A stretch of 64,000 bases of DNA from positions 3,170,522-3,234,521 of the forward strand of contig OX638329.1 in assembly GCA_951812755.1 (NCBI GenBank), in the 5' to 3' direction. Both the position numbers and the translations under genes were made by a program. How positions within the stretch are numbered: position 1 is the stretch's first letter; the number at the start of each line of letters is the position of its first letter. Positions 24,827 through 33,373 of this stretch are shown here, piece by piece. Origin of the DNA: an uncultured Latescibacterota bacterium. Its GTDB lineage: Bacteria; Latescibacterota; UBA2968. The notes under the pieces were generated by a model, which was not told the DNA's origin, searched no databases, and worked only from the letters and a program-made list of their open reading frames with translations.

Positions 24827-26953
24827 ATGGCATATCTCCCCGGTGTTCTCGCTGCCGAACTTGTCGGTGGAAATCAGATGGCGCTCTACACGCGCGATAA
24901 TTGTCACCTGCAACCCTTTGCCCCGTGGTTGCTCGTTGAGACACCCGAAGAGTCCGCCCGGTCTGGCCTAGTCGGGGTTTCGGATTGCGTGCGTCTCAAA
25001 GGCGGCGGCGAATTTCGTGCGCGGATACACTTTCACAACTGGTCTCATTTTCTCGCAGCACGCGACCGCCTCGCTCAGGATGGCATACCGCATTTTAACT
25101 TCAATAATCCCGTGCGGCAGCATCTGACACTTTCGGGCCAAACTCTCTTTCGAGATATGCGCTACGGTGACCTCCACCGCTTGCAACTCGATATCGAGAC
25201 CCTCACGCTTGATCCCCAGGCACCTGATGCACAAATCATTCTCATCTCGATTTCCGATTCACGTGGCTTTGAAACCGTGCTGAGTGCTACCGATATGAGT
25301 GAGGCCGATCTGCTTCGCAACCTCAACAAGGTAATTGACGCGCGCAACCCCGATACGATTGAAGGTCATAATATTTTTGAATTTGACTTGCCCTATCTCG
25401 TCGCTCGCGCCCAACACTATGGCATTTCCCTCAGGTGGGGGAGAGACGGGTCGGCATTGCGTGCGGGAAACGGACAGCGCGTCTTCAAAGTTGGGGCACA
25501 AATCCCGGGATTTCGCCCGGCTTATATCTACGGGCGACACATTATCGACACGCTGCAACAAGTACAGCGTTATGATACTGGAGGCAAGCTGGAACGCTAT
25601 GGCCTCAAGCAAGTCATCCACGCACTTGGTCTCGAGCGGGCGGTGCGCACGTTTGTCGATGGGGAAGATATTGCCCGCACCTGGCGCACCAATCCGCAAC
25701 GTCTCATTGACTACGCACTCGACGATGTGCGCGATGTCAAAGCACTCAGCGAGGTGGTCGTTCCCACCGAATTTTATCAGACACAGATTTTGCCTTATGG
25801 CTTTCAAGACGCCGCAATCAGCGGGCCAGGAGAGAAAATCAACGCCCTGATGGTTGGGCTTTATATGCGGCGCAATCTCGCCATTCCCAAACCGCGTCCC
25901 TCAAAGAGATTTAGCGGTGGCTATACGCGACTCGTAGCTTCGGGCATTTTTAAGCGCGTGGTCAAAGCCGATGTCGAAAGTCTTTATCCATCGATTATGT
26001 TGACCCAACAGATCCGTCCGGTGACCGATACTGAAAATGTTTTTTTGCCCATGCTCGAACATCTCACACAACGACGTCTTGAGGCCAAAACCAATTTTCA
26101 AAGCGCCGGTGACGAAACCGATCGCGCATACTGGGATGGGTTGCAGAGTAGCTACAAAATTCTCATCAACTCTTTTTACGGATATCTGGGGTACGGACGC
26201 GCTTGTTTTAATGACTACCACGCTGCGGAAAAAGTTACTGTAATTGGGCAGCAAATCGCCCGCCAACTCGTCGCCTGTTTGCGCGATGCCGGTGGGGAAA
26301 TTATAGAAGTGGATACGGACGGGGCTTATTTTGTCGCACCACCGCATGTCAAAACAGAGGCCGATGAAAAACAACTCATCGAGGAAATTTCGGCTACCCT
26401 GCCCCGCGGTATTCATCTCTCGCACGATGGTCGTTTCAAAGGAATGGTCAGTCTTAAGGCAAAAAATTATATTCTCGTCGATTACGATGGCAGTGTATCG
26501 CTCGTGGGCAGCAGCCTGCGAAGCCGACGGGATGAACGCATCTTTCGCCAATTTATTGCAGAGATTGCGCCCTTGCTCGTCGATGGCGATACTGATGCCG
26601 CTTCTCGCGTATATCTGTCTCTTGGACGCAAGTTGCAAGACGGCGAAATTGATCCCGAAGATTTTTGCCGGTTTGAGCGCATTACAAAAAAAACCTTTTC
26701 CAACCCGAATCTGAGGCGGCTTGCCAGGGCTGCCGAAGGCTGTCGCATTGGGGAGCGCATCGCGGTTTACCAGTGTCAGGACGGCTCCCTTGCTCGCGCG
26801 GAATTTTTTACGCACGACGAAGACCGGGGCTATTTGCTGCGCCGATTGCACGATATGGCCGAGCGTTTTCGCGTCCTATTTCCCGATGGCGAATTTCGCC
26901 GTCTGTTTCCCGTGATTCAACCCGTCGCACGCGATCAACTCTGTCTATTCTAA
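24827..26953 (+). CDS. Family B DNA polymerase (Pol II/PolB type)
   Basis: 708 residues. A DnaQ-like 3'-5' exonuclease comes first: Exo I DIETL (Asp122, Glu124), Exo II NIFEFD (Asn182, Asp187), Exo III YALDD (Tyr296, Asp300). The polymerase follows with motif A DVESLYPSIM (382-391), motif B around K444-N448-Y451-G452 (KILINSFYG) and motif C EVDTDG (Asp496, Asp498). Motif C usually reads DTDS; here the Ser is Gly499. All catalytic acids are present, so it should be an active proofreading polymerase, used in repair or translesion synthesis in related bacteria. TTGGAG sits 7 bases before the chosen ATG. It is 75 residues shorter than E. coli Pol II. It stands alone, divergent from the sensor array. 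Confidence 0.92.
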   Translation: MAYLPGVLAAELVGGNQMALYTRDNCHLQPFAPWLLVETPEESARSGLVGVSDCVRLKGGGEFRARIHFHNWSHFLAARDRLAQDGIPHFNFNNPVRQHLTLSGQTLFRDMRYGDLHRLQLDIETLTLDPQAPDAQIILISISDSRGFETVLSATDMSEADLLRNLNKVIDARNPDTIEGHNIFEFDLPYLVARAQHYGISLRWGRDGSALRAGNGQRVFKVGAQIPGFRPAYIYGRHIIDTLQQVQRYDTGGKLERYGLKQVIHALGLERAVRTFVDGEDIARTWRTNPQRLIDYALDDVRDVKALSEVVVPTEFYQTQILPYGFQDAAISGPGEKINALMVGLYMRRNLAIPKPRPSKRFSGGYTRLVASGIFKRVVKADVESLYPSIMLTQQIRPVTDTENVFLPMLEHLTQRRLEAKTNFQSAGDETDRAYWDGLQSSYKILINSFYGYLGYGRACFNDYHAAEKVTVIGQQIARQLVACLRDAGGEIIEVDTDGAYFVAPPHVKTEADEKQLIEEISATLPRGIHLSHDGRFKGMVSLKAKNYILVDYDGSVSLVGSSLRSRRDERIFRQFIAEIAPLLVDGDTDAASRVYLSLGRKLQDGEIDPEDFCRFERITKKTFSNPNLRRLARAAEGCRIGERIAVYQCQDGSLARAEFFTHDEDRGYLLRRLHDMAERFRVLFPDGEFRRLFPVIQPVARDQLCLF

Positions 26954-26983
26954 AAAAAAAGAGCAGGTAATTACCTGCTCTTT
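26952..26983. terminator. Bidirectional terminator between polymerase and lipoprotein genes
   Basis: Perfect 26-base palindrome at 26958-26983 (AAAGAGCAGGTAA and its complement). Nine A precede it, so on the minus strand it ends in a strong T-run for the lipoprotein gene; the plus-strand T-run is only three. Confidence 0.85.
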
Positions 26984-27024
26984 AATCCCAAAACCATGTG
27001 AATAGATGTTCGAGTTTCTGTTTA

Positions 27025-27756
27025 CTACTTGCGGTCCAATAGCCGAGCCAGGCCGGACTCGGTCACACGCCCAGTGCGGTCTGTTACGCGAATCCGCGTA
27101 ACTGCCACATTGCTCGTATCGCCCACCCCTTGTATCAAGTCTGTCACGCGCAGTTCAAAAATGTAATCTGCCGGTGCGGGTACCGGAAACTCGGGTGATG
27201 GGCCACTGCTATTTTGCAATCCCACGCGCGGTCCTGCAGTCTGTTTCCAAAAATACATCAGCGCATCTTGATCTGGATCCGAACTACCAGTGCCATCTAA
27301 AACCACGCGCAACTCATCGCGAAAATCCAATTCCCGATCTGGACCGACAACAGCAATGGGAGGGGCTTGTGTGACGGCAATACGCATCCCCGAGGTCACC
27401 AGTATCTCAGATTGGCCGTCACCCAATTCTAAGAACAACTCATAAACGCCGGGCTCAATGGGTGCTTTCCACACGACCGTCACCGAATCTTGAAACAGAT
27501 CAATCAGCGTATCAGCACGGCTGGCCTCAAATTCGCCTCCGGTCGCAATCCAGCGAAAATCCAACTCGTCATTGTCTGGATCATCCGTCACGATGGTAAT
27601 TTGCACTTCCTGCCCGCGCCCCACCGATGGGTCAGGCCCGCGATCTGTACGCAAATCCAGTAATTCGGGACCTTGTTGACGGTCGAGCAAGCTACAGCCA
27701 CCAAGGCAGGACATACAGACACAGGTAAAAAATAATAGGTGCGTTAGTTTCTGCAT
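27025..27756 (-). CDS. PKD-domain surface lipoprotein
   Basis: 243 residues. A lipoprotein signal (MQKLTHLLFFTCVCMSCLGGC) puts the lipidated Cys at 21 and marks the start at 27756; an upstream in-frame ATG at 27828 gives a poor signal. Two beta-sandwich regions follow: one with DDPDNDELDFRW (about 60-75) and a PKD-type domain with GTGSSDPDQDALMYFW and a closing YIFELRVTDL. Such proteins bind ligands or partners at the cell surface; no catalytic site is seen. It may be the first gene after the ABC exporter genes in the same direction, but 155 bases separate them. Confidence 0.75.
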   Translation of the reverse strand: MQKLTHLLFFTCVCMSCLGGCSLLDRQQGPELLDLRTDRGPDPSVGRGQEVQITIVTDDPDNDELDFRWIATGGEFEASRADTLIDLFQDSVTVVWKAPIEPGVYELFLELGDGQSEILVTSGMRIAVTQAPPIAVVGPDRELDFRDELRVVLDGTGSSDPDQDALMYFWKQTAGPRVGLQNSSGPSPEFPVPAPADYIFELRVTDLIQGVGDTSNVAVTRIRVTDRTGRVTESGLARLLDRK

Positions 27757-27911
27757 GACAAGACCATACGCCAGGGATTCATTCTGCCAATATAATATCC
27801 AACAACTAAATAAGACATCTGTTCCCAAAAAAACTAAGATGTGAAACGTAAGACGTAAGAGAGCTTTCCCACACTACTCCCACCTGCCTACAGAGTGCGC
27901 GAGCAGCCCGT

Positions 27912-28700
27912 TCAGTTCCCAGCTCCCAACTTATTTTTTTTTCGGCATACTTGCCATACGGCTGCGCTGAGGGTCAGAGCCGCGAATGCTACACTTATTA
28001 TAACACAAAACCACAAATGGGTATTTGCGTCGGATGTCGTGAGATAAAGAGATTGGCGCAAACCATCCATACCATAAGTCAGTGGATTTATTGCCATCAA
28101 GTATGCCAGCCAGCGCGACGCGCCTTCCGCGGGAAAAAACGCACCGGAGAGCACCCATAGGGGGAACAAAAACAAACTCATCACCGCGTGAAATCCCGCA
28201 GTAGATGAAGCCTGCCAGGCTATCGCAAAGCCCAAAGCTGTGAGCCCAATGCCCAGTATAGCTAAAAAAATAAGGGTCATACCCAGAGATGCGATGCTGA
28301 TTGGAATATCTAAAAATACCAAAAATACCAAAAATACCAGGCTTTCCAAAAAGGCCAGGGTTCCCCCGCCGAGAACTTTTCCCAGCACCAATCCGGTCCG
28401 CGATACGGGTGCGACCAGCACGGATTGCATAAATCCTTCCCGCCGATCTTCAATTACCGAAATAGTCGAAAAGATCGCTGTAAATAACAAAATCAGCAAT
28501 AATATTCCCGGATAGATATATTCCAGATATCCACTGGAAATTCCCAGGGGTGCGAAAGACTTTTCAAAACCGGCCCCCAATAGCAACCAGAACACCAGAG
28601 GCTGGCCTATTGCACCGAATAATCGATTGCGGTCTCGGGCAAAGCGCACCAACTCGCGCCGCCATAGCGACACTACGGGCAACCAGAAAGCCATTCGCAC
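27912..28700 (-). CDS. ABC-2 type transporter permease
   Basis: 262 residues with six membrane segments and the ABC-2 family pattern (PLVFWLLLGAGF, YIYPGILLL, EDRREGFMQSVLVAPVSR, FPLWVLSGAFFP, NPLTYGMDGLRQ). It forms the membrane half of an exporter with the ATPase encoded just before it; the GTG start overlaps the ATPase stop by one base (TAGTG). Another start, ATG at 28694, is two codons inside. A run of VFL-VFL-VFL in the fourth segment is encoded by a 9-base tandem repeat. Substrate unknown; the link to ctaB suggests a role in cytochrome maturation or envelope, but this is only context. Confidence 0.9.
   Translation of the reverse strand: MRMAFWLPVVSLWRRELVRFARDRNRLFGAIGQPLVFWLLLGAGFEKSFAPLGISSGYLEYIYPGILLLILLFTAIFSTISVIEDRREGFMQSVLVAPVSRTGLVLGKVLGGGTLAFLESLVFLVFLVFLDIPISIASLGMTLIFLAILGIGLTALGFAIAWQASSTAGFHAVMSLFLFPLWVLSGAFFPAEGASRWLAYLMAINPLTYGMDGLRQSLYLTTSDANTHLWFCVIISVAFAALTLSAAVWQVCRKKNKLGAGN
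28312..28338. repeat. 9-base tandem repeat, three perfect units
   Basis: AAAAATACC three times in a row, encoding VFL-VFL-VFL on the minus strand inside a membrane helix of the ABC permease. Slippage would add or remove exactly three residues without a frameshift. Confidence 0.9.
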
Positions 28701-29623
28701 TACTGGTCCTCCACGTGAAATCCGTGTCCTGTGCGCTGCACAAAAACATCCTCGAGTGTGGGCACGCTCAAGGTCATGGCTTGAACATTCTCTCGCAGAA
28801 GCGGATACAATTGTGCCAATAGCTGCTGCCCTTCATCGCAGGCAATACGCACCTGTCCGTCAATTATCTGGACATCGCGTCCCACAACTTTTTCGATTTG
28901 CAATTGCAAGCCTTTGGGATCTCGTGTCTCAAGGGTAATTACTTCGCATCCCACTGTACGCTTCAATGCCGCGGGCGTGCCTTCGGCAATTAGCCGTCCG
29001 CGATCTAAAATACCAATGCGATCACAGCGCTCGGCCTCTTCTATAAAATGGGTTGTCAGCACGAGTGTCGTGCCATAGGTCCGCCGCAAAATATCCAGGT
29101 CATCCCAAAATCCTCGCCGCGCACCGGGGTCAAGCCCAGTGCAGGGTTCATCAAAAATCAATATTTTGGGGCGGTGCAATAAACTCTTGCACAGTTCAAC
29201 GCGCCGCTGTAATCCGCCAGATAGTATTTCTATCCGATCTTTTGCGCGATCTGTGAGGGCCATCATGTCCAGTACTTCTTCGATGCGCTGGGAGAGTGGG
29301 CGACCTTTTAGGCCGTATAGATGGCCTTGATGACGCAAATTTTCCAATACGGTCAAACGCGCATCTAAGCTGGGATGCTGAAAAACCACCCCGATATGTG
29401 CGCGTACAGCATTGGCAGCGGCGTTTTTGCCCAGCAGACGGATCGTACCGTGGTCGGGGGGCAGCATTGTACACAACATGCGAAATAGGGTGGTCTTTCC
29501 CCCGCCATTGGGGCCTAAAAGACCGTACATTTCCCCGGGCATTACCTGTAATGTGATGCCGTCTAAGGCCACGCGCTCGTCAAATTTGTGACTTACATTT
29601 TCGACAGCTATTGCTGCTTGCAC
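28700..29623 (-). CDS. ABC transporter ATP-binding protein
   Basis: 307 residues. Walker A GPNGGGKT (37-44), signature LSGGLQ (134-139), Walker B ILIFDEP (154-160) and the switch His in LTTHFIEEAERCD. The Walker A serine before GKT is a glycine, a tolerated change. The C-terminal 90 residues are the extension seen in drug/NodI-type exporters. I place the start at a GTG (29623), because AGGAG lies 7 bases upstream; a longer frame begins at 29641 or earlier but would run through the upstream terminator hairpin. Pairs with the permease downstream. Confidence 0.9.
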   Translation of the reverse strand: MQAAIAVENVSHKFDERVALDGITLQVMPGEMYGLLGPNGGGKTTLFRMLCTMLPPDHGTIRLLGKNAAANAVRAHIGVVFQHPSLDARLTVLENLRHQGHLYGLKGRPLSQRIEEVLDMMALTDRAKDRIEILSGGLQRRVELCKSLLHRPKILIFDEPCTGLDPGARRGFWDDLDILRRTYGTTLVLTTHFIEEAERCDRIGILDRGRLIAEGTPAALKRTVGCEVITLETRDPKGLQLQIEKVVGRDVQIIDGQVRIACDEGQQLLAQLYPLLRENVQAMTLSVPTLEDVFVQRTGHGFHVEDQ

Positions 29624-29649
29624 TTGACTTCTCCTGTACATACAAAGAA

Positions 29650-29673
29650 AGGTGATAGGCTGACCTATCACCT
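29650..29673 (-). terminator. Hairpin between ctaB and the ABC genes
   Basis: AGGTGATAGG (29650-29659) pairs exactly with CCTATCACCT (29664-29673) over a CTGA loop. On the minus strand TTTCTTTG follows, so it is a weak terminator or attenuator after ctaB. Confidence 0.6.
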
Positions 29674-29705
29674 CCTGTATCTTCCAAATCGGATGCACAC
29701 TTGTC

Positions 29706-30587
29706 TCACGCAATTTTGTCCAACATCATTACTGTCCACAACACGGGCAGATATATGAGCGTTGCCCGCATCAGACGGCGTGCTAACATATCGGTGCGCG
29801 ATCGTGCGAAGGTCAAACTGGCGTACAACAGACCCAGACCGAGCAATATGGCAACGCCAAAATACGCCATACCAGCCATACCCAATAGTGCCGGCATCAG
29901 GCTGCACGACAATAAAACCAGGGTATAAAGTACCACTTGATGGGCGGTTCTATGGCCTTGCGGGTCTTCTATGGGGAGCATGCGAAACCCGCCCCGTGCG
30001 TAATCTTCTCGATAAAGCCAGGCAATGGATAAAAAATGGGGGAATTGCCACAAGAATAAAATGCCAAACAGGGCAAGCGCTTCGCCACTCAAAACGCCAG
30101 TTGCTGCGGTCCAGCCACCCACTGGCGGCAGTGCGCCTGCGATGGCCCCAATCGCTGTATTGTGCGGTGTTTTGGGCTTTAGGGGCGTATAGAAAAGCAA
30201 ATATACCACTACAGTTAATGCGCCCACGAGCGCGGTCAAACCGTTGACCAGCACCCATAGATAGACAATGCCCATACCACTTAAAATTAGCCCGAACCAA
30301 CAGGCCAATTCTGGCGCAATGCGTCCTGCAGGCAGTGGTCGGTCAGCCGTGCGTCCCATTCTCGCATCGCGCTCGCGCTCCATAAACTGGTTCAAAACAC
30401 CCGTGCCAGATGTGGTTAAAAAAGTGGCGAATAGCACATGGAAGATGTGAATTGGATCGGAAATATATCCCATGCCCAGCACATATCCCACAGAAGTGCT
30501 AAACACGACCATCAGCCCAATTCGAAATTTAATTAAAACAAATAAGTCATTGACAAATGTTTTTGCATGTACCAGTTCGGCGTTCAT
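29706..30587 (-). CDS. ctaB: Protoheme IX farnesyltransferase (heme O synthase)
   Basis: Adds a farnesyl group to protoheme, the first step towards heme O/A for terminal oxidases. UbiA-superfamily membrane protein, 293 residues, with about nine membrane segments. The first metal-diphosphate motif is NQFMERERDARMGRT (66-80), where the family usually has N-x-x-x-D; an E replaces the first acid here. The R-x-L region after it (ADRPLPAGR) and the second motif (REDYARGGFRMLP) fit CtaB well. No cytochrome oxidase subunit gene is in the window; it stands at the head of the ABC exporter cluster with its own promoter. Confidence 0.93.
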   Translation of the reverse strand: MNAELVHAKTFVNDLFVLIKFRIGLMVVFSTSVGYVLGMGYISDPIHIFHVLFATFLTTSGTGVLNQFMERERDARMGRTADRPLPAGRIAPELACWFGLILSGMGIVYLWVLVNGLTALVGALTVVVYLLFYTPLKPKTPHNTAIGAIAGALPPVGGWTAATGVLSGEALALFGILFLWQFPHFLSIAWLYREDYARGGFRMLPIEDPQGHRTAHQVVLYTLVLLSCSLMPALLGMAGMAYFGVAILLGLGLLYASLTFARSRTDMLARRLMRATLIYLPVLWTVMMLDKIA

Positions 30588-30646
30588 AAAAGTATATTCT
30601 GAAAAAAGAGGTTGATCAAAAGCACTACTTATTTTTAGAAGTCATA

Positions 30647-30675
30647 ACAATACCAGCTTTTGCGCTGTGAGTCAA
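30647..30675 (-). promoter_or_regulatory. Promoter of ctaB
   Basis: Minus-strand TTGACT (30675-30670), 17-base spacer, TATTGT (30652-30647); start predicted near 30640, about 53 bases before ctaB. Confidence 0.6.
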
Positions 30676-30793
30676 GTACAAGAAAGATTTGTATTTGTAC
30701 ATTGCCAATTTGCCCAAATGCAGTGCGTAAAATGGTGGCTTTTTTTGAGAAGCTGTTTTAAAATACCCGGTGTATTCACGACCGGAGGAAGAT

Positions 30794-33325
30794 ATGCAAC
30801 GTCTAATATTGACTGTCCAGGAAGAGAGCGGGATCGAACGCCGTGCGTGGCCTGTGACCCGGGGCGTGCCCCTGCCACAAGGGGCTGTGTCCGAATGCGC
30901 CGATCTGTGGTTGGAGGATGCTCAGGGAAGGGCTGTACCCCTGCAAAGCCGTCCACTGAGCCATTGGCCCGACGGCAGTATCAAGTGGGTCCTGGTCGAT
31001 TTTCAAGCCGACGTGGTCGGATCGGCGGTTTACCACTTGTGTTATGCCGGCGAAGCCCCTCGCGTTGCTCCGGGGAATCGACTGCAAATAAGCGAGAGCG
31101 ACAAGCGCATTGTCGTGTGTACCGGTCCCCTGCGCTTTGCCGTGAGTCGGCGGCGCTATGGCCTGATACACGCGGTATCATTGGGGCGGCAGGAGGCCGA
31201 TGGTTTTGTCGAAGAAGTCGCTGTGAGTTCGCAAGGCGGCGATAGTTGGGCTGATATTTGCGAGGCTTTTGAAATCGGGGAGACCCAGCGGCGAATCTAC
31301 GGCATGGGCGGGGTGTGCCGGGCATCGATGGGGGAAAGCGCGTACCGAGTCCAGGTGGAAGAATCCGGGCCTCTGCGGGCGGTGATCCGCTGCGAAGGCG
31401 CCCTGGAATCCGAGGCGCCCATGCACCACTATGTCGGCTACCAACCCTTCCGTTTCGTGACGCGGATATACGCTTTTGCCGGCCACGCCTTTTTGCGAGT
31501 CCTGCACACCGTAGTCGTGGCCTGCGATCCAAACCAGACTGAATTGCGGGAACTGGCCGTGCGGATCCCCGTGGCGTGGGGGGGGAAACGGCGCTACCGA
31601 CTGGGTGGGAATCGATGGATGGAAGGCGTTTTGGGGCAGGACGAAAGCCTGCTTTTGGCCCAATGTCAGGATTGTCACTTCCGCCTGGAGCGGCGGCGCG
31701 GCGGACGCTCAGAGAGGATGGCAGAAGGCGAACGGGCCGGTGGTTGGGCCGTGTTGGAGGGCGAGGAAGCCGGGGTCGGGGTGGCGTTGCGCTATATGGC
31801 CGAGGAATACCCCAAAGCTCTGGGTGTAGATCGAGGGGGAATCGATGTGTTTTTGTGGAAAGATCCGGACGGTGGGCGACTGCATTTCAGGCGCTACGCC
31901 GAGGAAGTGGCCTGGCACGAGGGAGAAGGCGTGTACAGCGATGGCCTGGGCACGGCCAAAACCTCGGAATTTTTCATCGATTACTTCCAACGCAATACCA
32001 GCGAAGAAGCCCCCCAACGGCTGACGGCGTTGCTCAATTGGCCACACGTCGCGGTTGATCCCGGCTGGCTGGCCTACTGCCAGGTCGCTGGCGGCTTTGC
32101 GGTCCGTGCGGCAGATGCCTTCCCGCACTCCGAGCGCATGCTCGACGGCTTCCTCGAGTGGATGGCGCGCAGCATTGAAGTCAACCGCTGGCGCAGTTTT
32201 TTTGACTGGGGCGATGTGCTCGTAGCCTGGGAGGAATCGACCGGCGACTGGCGCTTCCGGGGCCGGTGGGGCTGGTGCAACAGCGAGTGGGACCCGCGCC
32301 ACGGGGTGTGGATCCAGTATTTGCGCAGCGGGGCAGGGCGTTGGTTCCGTCTCGGTGAGGCCATGACCCGGCACTCGATGGATGTCGATACCTGCCATTA
32401 TCACCCGCTCAGACCGTATCGGGTCGGCGGCTGTTTCCGACACAGTATTGACCACTTTGGCGACGAGCCTTGCGCTTCGCACACCTTTATCGACAACTGG
32501 ATCGACTATTACTACTTGACGGGCGACCACCGGACATTGGAGGTGCTCGGGGAAGCTGGCGAATTTTTCCTGCGCTATCGCTGGAGCGAAGACCCCCGTT
32601 TCTCCTTTAGTTTGCGCAGCATTGCCAACACCTTGCGCGGCCTGTTGTATTTGTGGGAACTAACGGGCGAAGCGCGTTTCAAACAGCGCGCCGAAGAAAT
32701 TTTTCAGGTCATCGCCCGAGGCCAGAACGACGACGGCAGTTGGCATAAGCGCTTTCAGGTTTCCACTCCCGATCGGCTGCCCGACCAGGCGCCCTACGGC
32801 ATGGCCACCGAAGGTACGACCCTGGCCGTGGAAATGGGCACCGCAACACCTTTTACCCCGGCTGAACACAAGGCTCTGAGCGGGACTTCTGCCGCGGGCA
32901 AACACGTGTTGTCCTACGCCGACCAAAAGGGCTACCAGACCCACTATTTAATGATCGGCCTCGAATTGCTGCACCGACTGACCGGTCGGGCCGACGTGGC
33001 CAAATGCTATCTGCGGGCTGTGGATTGGTTTTGCGGTGGGCCTGGCGTTTTCGATCCCGAAATGGCATGGAAGCAGCACTATGGCGGGGTGCTGTGTCGC
33101 CACCTGAGCTATGCGTACAGGCTGACAGGCGAGCGGGGCTATTTGGAGGTGGGGCGGCAACTGCTGCGCCGCCTGGCCGAATCGCAGGATTGGAGCGACG
33201 ATCCCAAAAGGCGCGGTGCTGTGGGAATGAGTCCCATGTACTTGAGCCTGCTGTTTTACGGCGTGCCCCATTTGTTGGGTGCCCTGCAAGATGCGGGGAT
33301 GGATGAATTAAGAATTAAGAATTAA
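30794..33325 (+). CDS. YetA/exo-rhamnogalacturonan-lyase-like protein
   Basis: 843 residues resembling the PcRGLX/YetA family: an N-terminal beta-barrel (about 1-85, GVPLPQGAV, PLSHWPDGSIKWVLVDF), a central beta-sandwich (about 90-400) and a C-terminal alpha/alpha toroid (from about 430, with repeated helices such as TLRGLLYLWELTGEARF and HLSYAYRLTGERGYL). Members with known activity are exo-acting rhamnogalacturonan lyases; the substrate here is not known. No signal peptide is visible, so it would act inside the cell on imported oligosaccharides. GGAGG at 30784-30788 supports the ATG at 30794. Monocistronic, convergent with the DUF6785 gene. Its last residues (DELRIKN) come from an AATTAAG-type repeat. 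Confidence 0.7.
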   Translation: MQRLILTVQEESGIERRAWPVTRGVPLPQGAVSECADLWLEDAQGRAVPLQSRPLSHWPDGSIKWVLVDFQADVVGSAVYHLCYAGEAPRVAPGNRLQISESDKRIVVCTGPLRFAVSRRRYGLIHAVSLGRQEADGFVEEVAVSSQGGDSWADICEAFEIGETQRRIYGMGGVCRASMGESAYRVQVEESGPLRAVIRCEGALESEAPMHHYVGYQPFRFVTRIYAFAGHAFLRVLHTVVVACDPNQTELRELAVRIPVAWGGKRRYRLGGNRWMEGVLGQDESLLLAQCQDCHFRLERRRGGRSERMAEGERAGGWAVLEGEEAGVGVALRYMAEEYPKALGVDRGGIDVFLWKDPDGGRLHFRRYAEEVAWHEGEGVYSDGLGTAKTSEFFIDYFQRNTSEEAPQRLTALLNWPHVAVDPGWLAYCQVAGGFAVRAADAFPHSERMLDGFLEWMARSIEVNRWRSFFDWGDVLVAWEESTGDWRFRGRWGWCNSEWDPRHGVWIQYLRSGAGRWFRLGEAMTRHSMDVDTCHYHPLRPYRVGGCFRHSIDHFGDEPCASHTFIDNWIDYYYLTGDHRTLEVLGEAGEFFLRYRWSEDPRFSFSLRSIANTLRGLLYLWELTGEARFKQRAEEIFQVIARGQNDDGSWHKRFQVSTPDRLPDQAPYGMATEGTTLAVEMGTATPFTPAEHKALSGTSAAGKHVLSYADQKGYQTHYLMIGLELLHRLTGRADVAKCYLRAVDWFCGGPGVFDPEMAWKQHYGGVLCRHLSYAYRLTGERGYLEVGRQLLRRLAESQDWSDDPKRRGAVGMSPMYLSLLFYGVPHLLGALQDAGMDELRIKN

Positions 33326-33332
33326 AAATTGG
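33304..33332. repeat. AATTAAG simple repeat at the lyase 3' end
   Basis: GAATTAAGAATTAAGAATTA plus AAAATT, about four 8-base units with decay, covering the last codons and stop of the lyase gene. Confidence 0.6.
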
Positions 33333-33373
33333 GACTGGGGTTTGTCGTGACCCTTTATCTGTACGGGCATTCT

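Noticed and set aside
25901-26851. Long minus-strand frame of 316 codons inside the polymerase gene
   Set aside because: Antisense shadow; the plus-strand product has complete polymerase motifs.
28312-28338. CRISPR-like repeat
   Set aside because: Three adjacent 9-base units without spacers inside a coding region; no CRISPR array or cas gene anywhere in the window.
29650-29673. Perfect AGGAGGTGAT on the minus strand as a strong ribosome site
   Set aside because: No start codon follows at a fitting distance; the stretch is one arm of the ctaB hairpin.
31709-32530. Minus-strand frame of 273 codons inside the lyase-like gene
   Set aside because: Antisense shadow in a GC-rich gene; no ribosome site and no recognisable protein.
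30794-33325. Lyase-like gene as a recent acquisition because of high GC
   Set aside because: Sample lines are 57-68 percent G+C, but galK is as rich (a sample line has 43 of 60), so this is within the range of the window.
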